Source: Bacteroidota bacterium
GTDB lineage: Bacteria; Bacteroidota; Bacteroidia; Bacteroidales; UBA4417
Reading direction: 5' to 3'
Length of the DNA stretch: 8,252 bases
Assembly (NCBI GenBank): GCA_020048595.1
Contig: JAIFMH010000007.1
Coordinates: 1-8,252, forward strand
How positions within the stretch are numbered: the first letter of the stretch is position 1; the number at the start of each line of letters is the position of its first letter. A program made the position numbers and the translations under genes. The notes under the pieces were generated by a model that had not been told where the DNA came from, did not search any database, and was given only the letters and a program-made list of their open reading frames with translations. Below are positions 1-6,762 of this stretch, piece by piece.

Positions 1-665
1 ACGACTTAAAGGATGTTGAAATATGTACCTACCAAGGGAAAATCAGTATCGAAATTGAATCAGAGAAAGAGGAATCGTCAAGCAACTCGGCTCAATGCGA
101 TAATGGGATCATCACTACTCAAATCAAAATCAAATCAAAATCAAATCTGAATTGGCACCTGAATAAAAATGGTCTTAAAAAAGGCGATGGCGATGTGAAA
201 TACGACCTGAATGAAAAAACCGAAACAACCATCAATAATCCGTGCTACATATGCTCCGATGGTACAAAAACCATGGCTGTGATAAACGACACGAAAACGG
301 TAGAGGCAAAAGTTGAGGGACTTTCGAACGAAAGTGTCTACAAAGGTCAGAAAGTGGCAGATTGTAAAATAAAGATCGTTTTTCTGGATGATGAAACGTA
401 TCATATCCTGGTTGAAGCTACTTCGCAAAAAGGAAACATGAAAACAACCAACGACAAAAAGGTTAATGCCCCTTGCGCGCAGGGTGAAAAAGAAAAACCC
501 GAAGAGCCCCGTGACAACGAAATTGATGTGCCACTAAAAGTTATTCTGGGCCCATACAAAGGTACTGCAGAGGATAAGGTCCTCAGCCAAGACGAGACTA
601 AAGACTTGTCGCAGGGAAAAGAGAAAACCACAGTAAAAATCAATTTCTCACTTACCAGGCAATAA
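1..665 (+). CDS. Exported protein of unknown function, C-terminal part only (paralogue of the 2957-4111 protein)
   Basis: The reading frame is open from the left edge (first full codon at 3) to TAA at 663-665, giving 220 residues; the true start lies outside the window. A GTG at 195 is in frame, but the protein similarity extends well upstream of it, so it is not the start. The translation aligns end to end with about residues 153-384 of the protein at 2957-4111. Shared landmarks are KDVEIC/KEYEIC, the CYIC/CYKC pair, FLDDETYHILV/FLENDTYFVIV, VPLKVILGPYKGT/IPLKVIFGPYPGT with DKVL after it, and the end FSLTRQ/ISLTRK. This region looks beta-rich and is probably extracytoplasmic, since the paralogue has a signal peptide. 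The missing N-terminus probably holds the CsgG-like domain seen in the paralogue. Function unknown. An 11-nt tandem repeat lies inside the gene at 120-147. Confidence 0.85.
   Translation, partial: DLKDVEICTYQGKISIEIESEKEESSSNSAQCDNGIITTQIKIKSKSNLNWHLNKNGLKKGDGDVKYDLNEKTETTINNPCYICSDGTKTMAVINDTKTVEAKVEGLSNESVYKGQKVADCKIKIVFLDDETYHILVEATSQKGNMKTTNDKKVNAPCAQGEKEKPEEPRDNEIDVPLKVILGPYKGTAEDKVLSQDETKDLSQGKEKTTVKINFSLTRQ
120..147 (+). repeat. 11-nt tandem repeat inside a coding region
   Basis: The unit CAAATCAAAAT occurs at 120-130 and 131-141, followed by a partial CAAATC at 142-147. It encodes a QIKIKSKSN stretch. Because 11 is not a multiple of 3, gain or loss of one unit would shift the reading frame. 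Confidence 0.75.
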
Positions 666-952
666 ATTAAAAAATGCAAACAGTGCAAATGTATTTAGTG
701 TTTCTATTTTTTTTAGCTGCTTCAAAAACAAATACGATTGATTATCAGAATATTAAATTATATGTCTGAAATGAAATCTTGAATTATACTTTCTGTTTCT
801 GAATAAAAATTAGTGTCAGCCGCAATGAGTATTTAGCCTGAAAAATTATCTAGTGCTTTTTGTTGTGCTTTAAAAGTTGAACATCGAACAGAATATCATA
901 TAAAAAGCAGAATTGAAATATAAACCCCGGTTACATCTAATTAAATAGTGCT
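666..952. other. 287-nt intergenic region without a gene
   Basis: This A+T-rich gap separates the truncated left-edge gene from the cluster that starts at 953. I see no reading frame of useful length, no RNA gene and no clean TAnnTTTG promoter. The last part before the ATG at 953 is A/T-rich, as is usual for Bacteroidota leaders that lack a Shine-Dalgarno sequence. The gap length and the possible terminator near its left end suggest that a new transcription unit starts here, but the promoter cannot be placed. Confidence 0.5.
678..714 (+). terminator. Possible weak intrinsic terminator
   Basis: AAACA (678-682) can pair with TGTTT (699-703), with a G-G mismatch and a few weaker pairs inside. 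A run of eight T follows at 707-714. The position, just after the stop codon at 665, fits. The stem is short and A/T-rich, so this is only a candidate. Confidence 0.25.
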
Positions 953-1993
953 ATGAAGACATTTCTTACAGCCTTGGTCATACTATCTTTCTGTGTGCCG
1001 GTTAATGCACAGGTTCGCCCCGAGGCATTTATGGGGATGCTCCCTTCGGTTCCCGGAAATATTTGCAGCGATGCCAACAAACAGGATAAAGAAGAATTCG
1101 TCGCTAAAATTGATGAGATTAGTGCGTTACTGCAAACCGAATTAGATCGCAGAAGTGAAAATCAGGATGCTGATTCTGATGCCAATGAGCAGATGCTGAT
1201 TTCAAATACGGTCAAAAAATCCGGTATTTCTCCCGAATTGATACAACAGTTAATGGCTCTAGAACAGCAGAGTGAAGGAGCTACCGGTGAGGAAAAAGAA
1301 GCTTATGAAGCACAAAAAAGAGCCATTACCGACCAGATGTTGCAGCAAAGCAAGAATATATCGTTGGGGGAGCTTGATAACCTGAAAACGATGGATTCGG
1401 CGGGACAGAAAGCATGGGCAACCGGCTATGCTGTGGAAGCGCAGGCAGAAGTGAATGCAGATCCTCAGAAATACAAGGATCAGAATGCGAAAGAAATGCA
1501 AAAACACAACCTGCAAAAAAAGTATAAACAACTCACGGATAGCCTGAATGCGCAACAAAATAAATATATGCAAAAGTTCGCAGAAATAGATGAAGATGAG
1601 GAAGGGAAAAATTTATTGGCCATAATTGAGGGAATAAGGGAGAAGATTGCTGATCTTTATAACGAAACCGCGAAAGCTGGAAGGAGTCCTGATCAACAAA
1701 TACTTGTTGCATTGCGAAGTGAGATGTATTTAGCAAAGGTAAGTTACTGTAATGTACAAACTCCTAAGTATATTAGTGTGCTTGACGAATACAAATCGTT
1801 TATCCAATCATCTATGCCGGCATATTATCGTCTTGAAAAATTAACAAACGAGGTGATGAAAATGCAAACCGGAGTGAACAACACACCTGAACCCGGTCAA
1901 TTTGGATTGGGCAATGTCTCAAGTTATATAAAACGTTTATTAGAAGCCTGCAAATACAACCTCTATGGACCGGAAGACTTAACAATTGGATAG
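953..1993 (+). CDS. Secreted helical/coiled-coil protein of unknown function
   Basis: A 346-residue protein with a clear Sec signal peptide (residues 1 to about 19, ending VNAQ) and no lipobox. The mature protein is mostly charged and helical. Residues 50-135 are rich in Glu, Gln and Lys, and residues about 178-240 look like a coiled coil. The C-terminal part (about 250-335) contains PAYYRLEKL and ends in a short loop with YNLYGPEDL. Cysteines at 38, 266 and 333 could form a disulfide in the periplasm. I do not recognise a named family. The gene is followed after 52 nt by the LRR protein gene, with no terminator seen between them, so co-transcription is likely. The ATG at 953 is chosen because it begins the signal peptide directly. 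A role as a periplasmic scaffold is inference only. Confidence 0.88.
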   Translation: MKTFLTALVILSFCVPVNAQVRPEAFMGMLPSVPGNICSDANKQDKEEFVAKIDEISALLQTELDRRSENQDADSDANEQMLISNTVKKSGISPELIQQLMALEQQSEGATGEEKEAYEAQKRAITDQMLQQSKNISLGELDNLKTMDSAGQKAWATGYAVEAQAEVNADPQKYKDQNAKEMQKHNLQKKYKQLTDSLNAQQNKYMQKFAEIDEDEEGKNLLAIIEGIREKIADLYNETAKAGRSPDQQILVALRSEMYLAKVSYCNVQTPKYISVLDEYKSFIQSSMPAYYRLEKLTNEVMKMQTGVNNTPEPGQFGLGNVSSYIKRLLEACKYNLYGPEDLTIG

Positions 1994-2045
1994 AATGCGA
2001 AGCCATTTTACCTGACTATTTAATGAACCCCTTAACTAAGATTTA

Positions 2046-2960
2046 ATGAAGCTCATTCTACCATTGCTCATTTTCTTCCTTATAAGCCTGGTTTTGGTAG
2101 CCCAGAATACCAATACTGAGGCCGCACAGATCAAACAGGAAATGGCTGCAATACGGCGGTCGACCAACTGGAGTGATCCTGCGGCTGCAAAAGAAGCCAA
2201 TGCAAAGCTTGAAGCTTTAGGGGCTAAACTTACCCAGGCACTGCGCAAGAATAATGCAGCACAGCAACCTGCGCAAGGGAACACTGAAACCTCATCGGAT
2301 GCTAAGGCCGAAATGGAAATGCAGCAGGAGATGGATGATTACAGCAATAAATTATGGAGCCAGATGATGAAAATCGTTCGCGAAGGAGATGAGGGCAAAA
2401 TGGATTTGGCTGAACCGCTGCGGCAGGAAATTGCAGAGGATTACAGGGAAGCCGAAAATCCAACAGTAAAAAATCAGGAATACCTCAATGAAATGACTCT
2501 TCTCTACATCGATATGTCGTTGCCAACAGTCCAGCTTGTTATCGACCAGATGGAGAATTACAAAGCGATACAAACTTTGGTCATCACCGGAGGGAAAAAC
2601 GGGGCAGCGGTCAACCTCGAAAACCTGATGGACAAAGCTGCACACTACCCCTTACAACAATTGTATATCATTAATTTTAAGGGTTTTGTCACTAAGGTTC
2701 CCGCAGGCATCAGCCATTTTCGGAATCTGACTTATCTGGCTCTTTACAACAACAAAATCAGCCAGCTTTGCCCTGAAGTCAGCTCAATCACTCAATTAAA
2801 ATCGCTTTATATTGATATGAACCCAGTTGTTGCTTTATTGCCTGTAATCGGAACACTCAATAATCTGGATACGCTTAGTATTGCAAAAACACAGATTACG
2901 AATGACGAAATTAACCGGATAAAACAACAGTTACCCAACTGCAAAATTATACAGCAATGA
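2046..2960 (+). CDS. Secreted leucine-rich-repeat protein
   Basis: A 304-residue protein with a hydrophobic signal peptide (residues 1 to about 19, VLVAQ at the cut). Residues 24-135 are helical and Ala/Glu/Gln-rich, including two Met/Gln-rich stretches (EMEMQQEM at 89-96). Residues about 148-300 form a leucine-rich-repeat fold with these units: LQQLYIINF (about 203), LTYLALYNNKISQL (about 228), LKSLYIDMNP (about 251) and LDTLSIAKTQITNDEI (about 274). The end, LPNCKI, is typical of the last repeat in Bacteroidota LRR proteins. LRRs bind other proteins, so the likely role is an extracytoplasmic interaction module; the partner is unknown. The stop codon overlaps the start of the next gene by ATGA at 2957-2960, which implies coupled translation and a joint function with the CsgG-like protein. 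The start at 2046 opens directly into the signal peptide. Confidence 0.9.
   Translation: MKLILPLLIFFLISLVLVAQNTNTEAAQIKQEMAAIRRSTNWSDPAAAKEANAKLEALGAKLTQALRKNNAAQQPAQGNTETSSDAKAEMEMQQEMDDYSNKLWSQMMKIVREGDEGKMDLAEPLRQEIAEDYREAENPTVKNQEYLNEMTLLYIDMSLPTVQLVIDQMENYKAIQTLVITGGKNGAAVNLENLMDKAAHYPLQQLYIINFKGFVTKVPAGISHFRNLTYLALYNNKISQLCPEVSSITQLKSLYIDMNPVVALLPVIGTLNNLDTLSIAKTQITNDEINRIKQQLPNCKIIQQ
2957..2960 (+). promoter_or_regulatory. ATGA stop/start overlap (translational coupling)
   Basis: The TGA of the LRR gene (2958-2960) overlaps the ATG of the next gene (2957-2959). There is no purine-rich ribosome-binding site before this ATG, so the second gene probably depends on ribosomes that finish the first. 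Confidence 0.75.
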
Positions 2961-4111
2961 AAAGTCCGACTATTATACTGTTACTTTTACTCGTGATAGG
3001 AGCAGAATTCGCCAATGCCGCAAGTGCCAGATTCTATATAACCACCTCAACTACCAATGAGTTGGAACAAACATACATGGACGATTTTCAAGGATATGTA
3101 ATTGAATTAATCAGAGAAAATTACTCATGTGCATCAATTCAAACAGCCTCAAACGTTGCTGCAATGCTCAGTCGCGAAAAAGAACGTCAGTTGGTAGGTG
3201 TAGGAAAGGAAAATGCTGTCGAAAATATTGGTGAGTCGATGATTTGCGATTACCTGATTAGCCTGAATATCCAAATGAAGAATAATGTTGCTAACATCGT
3301 TGCTTTCTGTGCGAATCCAAAAACAGCTAAAGTGTTATCCAGGGCATCATCCCGAGCAGAGGCTGGCAATGTTCTGAAAACAATTGATAAAGTTGCCCAA
3401 CAGTTGATTGACGGACTTAAAGAATACGAAATATGCCCGTTCGTTGGCCCGGTTTCAATTACACTAAATTCAGAACTTGATTCAACAAATACCGTTGATT
3501 ATGGTGTTTATTGCAATCAGGCAGATCAGCAGTTCCATCAGGAAATTGTTATCCACAACACAACCCAAAGTGAGTGGAAGCTTCAAAGGAAACATCTTCT
3601 CAATGCAGAAGGATTAAGAGTGTTTTACGCTGAAGGAACTATGACTTTCTCCTTATCTGAGCAGTCGAAAATAGTGGAAGAAAACGGCTGTTACAAATGC
3701 ACTTCGGGGAGGGAAGGCGGACGCACCTACACACAAACAAGTTCAATGAGAGTTAACGGCAGCGGCCTTTCCATGAAAAGCATGCTCGATGGGAAACCAG
3801 CATATGACGCCGGTATTGAACTCAAATTTCTGGAAAACGACACCTATTTCGTTATCGTGAAAGGTACTTCACAAGCTGTAAGCGGGCAGGAAAAAGTAGG
3901 TATCACTGCTACTGGTACTTGCGATAACCTACCTCAAAAAACAGAACAAGTTCCCCGGGAAATCACAATTCCGTTAAAAGTAATCTTTGGGCCATATCCG
4001 GGCACGACAACCGATAAAGTGTTGCAGCTAACCGATACCAAAGAAACAAACAACCCGGTTACTAACGAAAAATCAACAATTACCATTGATATTTCATTAA
4101 CACGAAAATGA
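2957..4111 (+). CDS. Exported protein with probable CsgG/LpoB-like N-terminal domain and unrecognised Cys-containing C-terminal domain
   Basis: A 384-residue protein with a signal peptide (1 to about 21, FANA|AS). Residues about 24-155 resemble the CsgG/TolB-N/LpoB type of periplasmic domain: a variable strand-helix start, then AAMLSREKERQLVG (68-81), an IGESMICDYLISLNI segment (91-105) like the 'IG..L.aDyli.g.v' motif, a strand with PKTAKVLSRAS (121-131), and a helix KTIDKVAQQLIDGLK (141-155). This assignment rests on motif pattern only. Residues 156-384 are beta-rich and unrecognised. They include Cys160, Cys186, the CYKC pair 245-248 and Cys322, and a strongly conserved IPLKVIFGPYPGT (338-350). 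The same region is encoded at the left edge of the window (1-665). In known families CsgG-like domains sit in outer-membrane export or cell-wall synthase activator complexes; that role here is inference. Confidence 0.88.
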   Translation: MKSPTIILLLLLVIGAEFANAASARFYITTSTTNELEQTYMDDFQGYVIELIRENYSCASIQTASNVAAMLSREKERQLVGVGKENAVENIGESMICDYLISLNIQMKNNVANIVAFCANPKTAKVLSRASSRAEAGNVLKTIDKVAQQLIDGLKEYEICPFVGPVSITLNSELDSTNTVDYGVYCNQADQQFHQEIVIHNTTQSEWKLQRKHLLNAEGLRVFYAEGTMTFSLSEQSKIVEENGCYKCTSGREGGRTYTQTSSMRVNGSGLSMKSMLDGKPAYDAGIELKFLENDTYFVIVKGTSQAVSGQEKVGITATGTCDNLPQKTEQVPREITIPLKVIFGPYPGTTTDKVLQLTDTKETNNPVTNEKSTITIDISLTRK

Positions 4112-4180
4112 TATGCATTCGAAACCTCATAAAATGATTTCTTAATAAACAAACAATACTAATCTCTCAATTAACGCAAA

Positions 4181-4825
4181 ATGAAAAAAAACAACCTTCT
4201 TTCTTTAGCCATCATGGCTTCCCTGGTAATGCTTTTCTCCTGCAAAAGCAAAACTTCTGAAACTGCTGCTACCTCTGAAAATCCGGCAGCATCCGAAACA
4301 GCAACTCCCAAAGGCAAGTATGCCATTAAATCGGGCATTGTCGAATACAAAACCCAGATGATGGGCATGGATATGAAACAGACGCTTACTTTCGACGATT
4401 ATGGTCAAAAAGAAGCTACTGATATGGAAGCGGAAATGATGGGAGTAAAAATTCATACAGTTACCATTACCAAAGATGGCTTTATTTATACACTGGATAT
4501 GGAAAAGAAAACCGGAACCAAAATAAGCGGTAAATCGCCGGATATTGATTTTGAAAACCTGAGCGAAGAAATGGTTAAGGATATGAATCTTAAAAAAGAA
4601 GGTACCGAAGAATACCTGGGCAAAACCTGCGAAAAAATGAGCATCGACTATACTAAAATGAAGATGAAAGGCACTTTCCTGGTTTACAAAGGAGTCGCAC
4701 TTAAATCAGAAACTGATATGGGAACTATGAAAGTGAACCTGATCGGTGAAAAATTTGAAGAGAATCCGTCAGTTCCTGCCAGCAAATTTGAAATTCCTGT
4801 AGATATAAAAATCATTGAAAATTAA
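4181..4825 (+). CDS. Methionine-rich lipoprotein, LolA/DUF4412-like
   Basis: A 214-residue lipoprotein precursor. The signal peptide ends in a lipobox LFSC with the lipidated Cys at residue 21, followed by a Ser/Thr/Ala/Glu-rich linker to about residue 44. The body (46-214) is beta-rich. It starts GIVEYKTQMMGMDMKQTLTF, has GFIYTLDMEKKTG (100-112), then GTEEYLGKTCEKM (141-153), then GTFLVYKGVALKSE. This order of 'tracer' strands, a GKxC segment and a late strand matches the LolA-like/DUF4412 pattern common in Bacteroidota. Met is unusually frequent: 15 of the 194 mature residues, in clusters such as MMGMDM and KMKMK. It follows the CsgG-like gene by 69 nt with no visible promoter or terminator. 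DUF4412-like proteins have no firm function; lipid or metal binding would be speculation. Confidence 0.87.
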   Translation: MKKNNLLSLAIMASLVMLFSCKSKTSETAATSENPAASETATPKGKYAIKSGIVEYKTQMMGMDMKQTLTFDDYGQKEATDMEAEMMGVKIHTVTITKDGFIYTLDMEKKTGTKISGKSPDIDFENLSEEMVKDMNLKKEGTEEYLGKTCEKMSIDYTKMKMKGTFLVYKGVALKSETDMGTMKVNLIGEKFEENPSVPASKFEIPVDIKIIEN

Positions 4826-4850
4826 GATCCGGATTGCATTCCGGCAGATC
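4826..4850 (+). terminator. Hairpin directly after the lipoprotein gene
   Basis: CCGGA (4829-4833) pairs with TCCGG (4840-4844) around the loop TTGCAT, and an outer GATC/GATC pair encloses it with a CA bulge. It begins right after the TAA at 4823-4825. No T-run follows, so it is not a classical intrinsic terminator; it may instead protect the 3' end of the mRNA. Confidence 0.4.
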
Positions 4851-4867
4851 AGGAAACTAGTAGACAC

Positions 4868-4895
4868 TTTAAAGCCAACTCTTTTATTGTCTTTG
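4868..4895 (+). promoter_or_regulatory. Candidate Bacteroidota-type promoter for the FN3-like gene
   Basis: TGTCTTTG at 4888-4895 matches the Bacteroidota -7 consensus TAnnTTTG with one mismatch. A weak TTTA at 4868-4871 stands in the -33 area with a 16-nt spacer. This would give a leader of about 40 nt before the ATG at 4945. The -33 element is poor, so confidence is low. Confidence 0.3.
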
Positions 4896-4944
4896 TAATT
4901 AATAGTATAAACAGACTTTTTTTTAACCATTAAACAACTATGTT

Positions 4945-5337
4945 ATGAAAAACAAATCAGTTCTTTTTTCTTTATGCGTTGTACTTATCGCAACAATTGG
5001 CATCGTAATGCTCTCCTCCGGCATTAATGCACAAAAATCACCATCTGTTAAAACTAATCCTGTGAAAAACATTACAGCTACTTCTGCTCAAAGCGGGTAT
5101 GTAATTACCGCAGCAGGAGTTACTATTACCAAACATGGCATTTGTATGAGCAAAGGCCCCGGGCCTACCATCAAAAATACTGTTTATGGCGCCGATAAAG
5201 CACCCGGACCAAATTTTAATGTTCAGTTAACAGGGTTAACTCCAGGTATGAAGTTGTATATCAGGTCATTTATCACCACCAGCACCGAAACTATTTATGG
5301 GAATGAAATTTCTTTTACAACCTCAGCCAAGAAATAG
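4945..5337 (+). CDS. Small exported single-domain FN3-like protein
   Basis: A 130-residue protein with a signal peptide (1 to about 29, SSGINAQ) and one domain (about 34-127). The domain follows a pattern common in Bacteroidota surface proteins: NITATSAQSGYVI (42-54), VTITKHGICMSKGPGPTI (59-76), an FNVQLTGLTPGMKLYIRSF segment (91-109) and YGNEISFTT (118-126). In larger proteins this FN3-like unit usually occurs in several copies or fused to other domains. Here it stands alone, with no C-terminal sorting domain after it; the protein ends SAKK. It is presumably secreted or periplasmic and acts through binding. The start at 4945 opens straight into the signal peptide. A two-codon ATG-TTA-TGA lies just upstream at 4940-4948 and overlaps this ATG; it is probably incidental. 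Confidence 0.85.
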   Translation: MKNKSVLFSLCVVLIATIGIVMLSSGINAQKSPSVKTNPVKNITATSAQSGYVITAAGVTITKHGICMSKGPGPTIKNTVYGADKAPGPNFNVQLTGLTPGMKLYIRSFITTSTETIYGNEISFTTSAKK

Positions 5338-5503
5338 GAAATAGCAGTATTCTCTGAAATGAACAATAAATATTATCTGCTCACAAGACTTGTTATCAGA
5401 TACTATTTTATCGCTAGCAACTAGTAATTTTCGTTAAACTATGCAACAATTTATCTAAATAAACACTCTGATCAATAGCCATTTGCAAACTAATATCTCA
5501 AAA
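5338..5503. other. Intergenic DNA before the repeat array
   Basis: First half of a 351-nt gap without a conventional gene (5338-5688); the second half is the two repeat copies. This part is A/T-rich and has no terminator I can support. TAATTTTC at 5425-5432 is one base off the TAnnTTTG promoter consensus, with TTTA at 5407-5410 upstream, but this is too weak to call a promoter. Confidence 0.4.
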
Positions 5504-5594
5504 ATGAAACGAGCCATGCCAAAATATTTTGGCACAGAGGGATGATTATTCATGGCGAGTTCCATCTGACCCGTAAAAATTAAAAAATATACAC
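5504..5594 (+). repeat. Leader repeat, copy 1 (91 nt)
   Basis: Begins ATGAAACGAGCCATG and ends AAAAAATATACAC, joined head to tail to copy 2. It matches copy 2 at all but about 12 substituted positions plus small gaps; most differences fall in the 15 nt after GCCATG. It contains a 14-codon frame (5504-5545) reading MKRAMPKYFGTEG then TGA, a perfect palindrome at 5517-5534, and the inverted repeat GCCATG (5513-5518) / CATGGC (5551-5556). The block TTCCATCTGACCCGTAAAA is shared with the other copies. Confidence 0.9.
5517..5534. repeat. Perfect 18-bp palindrome in repeat copy 1
   Basis: TGCCAAAATATTTTGGCA equals its own reverse complement. The same place in copy 3 holds ACAATAAATTGT (stem of 5, loop of 2), and copy 2 has the same stem with one mismatch, so self-complementarity here is kept while the sequence changes. 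It could be an operator-like protein site or an RNA/DNA hairpin. Confidence 0.8.
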
Positions 5595-5688
5595 ATGAAA
5601 CGAGCCATGACCATAAATTGTCTCACAGAGCGATGATTATCTCCATGGCAAGTTCCATGTGACCCGTAAAAAATTAAAAAATAAACAC
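5595..5688 (+). repeat. Leader repeat, copy 2 (94 nt), abutting the start codon at 5689
   Basis: Begins ATGAAACGAGCCATG and ends AAAAAATAAACAC directly before the ATG at 5689. Its 14-codon frame (5595-5636) reads MKRAMTINCLTER then TGA. GCCATG (5604-5609) pairs with CATGGC (5644-5649); CATGG (5644-5648) can pair instead with CCATG (5655-5659); and CACATG (5592-5597) can pair with CATGTG (5656-5661). These pairings are mutually exclusive in part, as in leader RNAs that switch fold. The A-rich end would serve as the translation-initiation region of the gene at 5689. Confidence 0.9.
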
Positions 5689-6693
5689 ATGAAACTATTT
5701 TTTAACGTACTTCTTATTACTCTTGTGACGAGAGGGTTGTATGCGCAAAACGAAACAAACTGGCTTCCTGATCAACCGGGAAAATGGTCGTATCATCATA
5801 AATTATATGGCCCGATTGAGGACTATAAACTTTCAACTGATGAAATTTCCAGCTTCAAACACAAGATTGATACTATAATTGAAACGCTCCATCAAAACCC
5901 GGTTTTAAATAATCCGGTTGGGTTTGAACCTTCAGTTAATGTCAGGATTATAGATGAAAACGTTGGGTTTGTGCATGCACCTTTGACAAAATTAATTGTT
6001 GGTGCGAGGATAGCAATACAGTTCTGCCCTTATTTTAAGGATGAATCCGGAAACATTAAAAAGCACTGTATAGAAGTTTCGAGTTGTGAAATATCATCCA
6101 ATTGCCCGAAATTTACAGCGGAATCCTATATACATTTCAAAGGCGGTGGATACCACGAAGAGCTGTCTGATGCTGCATTAAAGCTTAACAGAATATTTTT
6201 AAAGCCCTCGATTGTAAAAGAACTGGCCGAAGGCGTTACAGCCTATAGTAATGACAAAATTATTATTGCCGGCACACAGCGGCCCTACTGGATTCCGGTT
6301 ACAATCGGTGAGCTTTTTGAGCTCAATATGAATTATTATGAGCTTTGTTATAAATTCAGCGATAATGATGAAGGTTATTTGGCCGTGATAGATGAAATAA
6401 AGAAAGAAAAAGCAGCCTTTTCTCCCGAAGAACTCAATCTTCCTGCCTATCGGGACAACAGTAATATCTCATCCATAACAGCCGATGCCAGCGGAAATCA
6501 GTATATGCAGTTTAATCCTCATTATTTTGACAAATCGCTGCCGCGCACCAATGTACAAATACTTACGGTGCACACTCTTACAGAAGCTTTTACTGGCAAT
6601 TGTGAGTACACGGATTTGGCTCATATCAGGCACTTTGAGTTCGTTAAACAGTTTGATTTCAATGCCTTGAAATCGTTGCTTGATGTAAAATAA
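5689..6693 (+). CDS. Exported protein of unknown function, 334 aa
   Basis: I do not recognise this family. The product has a signal peptide (1-19, GLYA|QN) and a mature part of mixed alpha/beta character. It contains six cysteines (113, 127, 133, 139, 220, 305), four of them close together in residues 113-139, which suggests disulfides. Distinctive segments are NWLPDQPGKWSYHHKLYGP (24-42), RPYWIPVTIGELFELNMNYYE (198-218, Trp/Tyr-rich), KKEKAAFSPEELNLPAY (238-254), QYMQFNPHYFDKSLPRTNVQ (271-290), and a final HFEFVKQFDFNALKSLLDV. I chose the ATG at 5689 rather than an in-frame GTG at 5659: the GTG lies within the repeat unit (CTG in the other two copies) and would put ten charged residues before the signal peptide. 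Leader repeats lie immediately upstream and, after 13 nt, downstream. The gene ends with TAA-TAA-TAG. Confidence 0.85.
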   Translation: MKLFFNVLLITLVTRGLYAQNETNWLPDQPGKWSYHHKLYGPIEDYKLSTDEISSFKHKIDTIIETLHQNPVLNNPVGFEPSVNVRIIDENVGFVHAPLTKLIVGARIAIQFCPYFKDESGNIKKHCIEVSSCEISSNCPKFTAESYIHFKGGGYHEELSDAALKLNRIFLKPSIVKELAEGVTAYSNDKIIIAGTQRPYWIPVTIGELFELNMNYYELCYKFSDNDEGYLAVIDEIKKEKAAFSPEELNLPAYRDNSNISSITADASGNQYMQFNPHYFDKSLPRTNVQILTVHTLTEAFTGNCEYTDLAHIRHFEFVKQFDFNALKSLLDVK

Positions 6694-6762
6694 TAATAGA
6701 AAAACCATGAAACGAACCATGACAATAAATTGTTGCACAGAGAGATAGATTATCCATGGCGA

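Noticed and set aside
195..197. GTG as the start of the left-edge gene
   Set aside because: The frame is open to the window edge, and similarity to the paralogue at 2957-4111 continues upstream of 195; the gene is simply cut by the window.
1259..2284. Minus-strand open frames opposite the 953 and 2046 genes
   Set aside because: They lie within well-supported + strand genes, have no signal peptide or family motif, and overlap one another; they are antisense shadows.
4940..4948. Two-codon ATG-TTA-TGA overlapping the start of the FN3-like gene
   Set aside because: Too short to interpret; probably chance, although the stop overlaps the ATG at 4945 in an ATGA arrangement.
4945..5337. Type IX secretion C-terminal domain on the FN3-like protein
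   Set aside because: The protein ends SAKK right after the FN3-like domain; no sorting-domain motif is present.
5659..5688. Upstream GTG start for the 334-aa gene
   Set aside because: It lies inside repeat copy 2, is CTG in the other two copies, and would place a charged MTRKKLKNKH extension before an otherwise normal signal peptide starting at 5689.
5504..5688. CRISPR-like array
   Set aside because: The copies are directly adjacent with no unique spacers, are about 92 nt long, and diverge internally; no cas gene is nearby.
6485..6670. 61-codon + strand frame inside the 334-aa gene
   Set aside because: It is fully contained in another frame of a coherent exported-protein gene, with no supporting start context.
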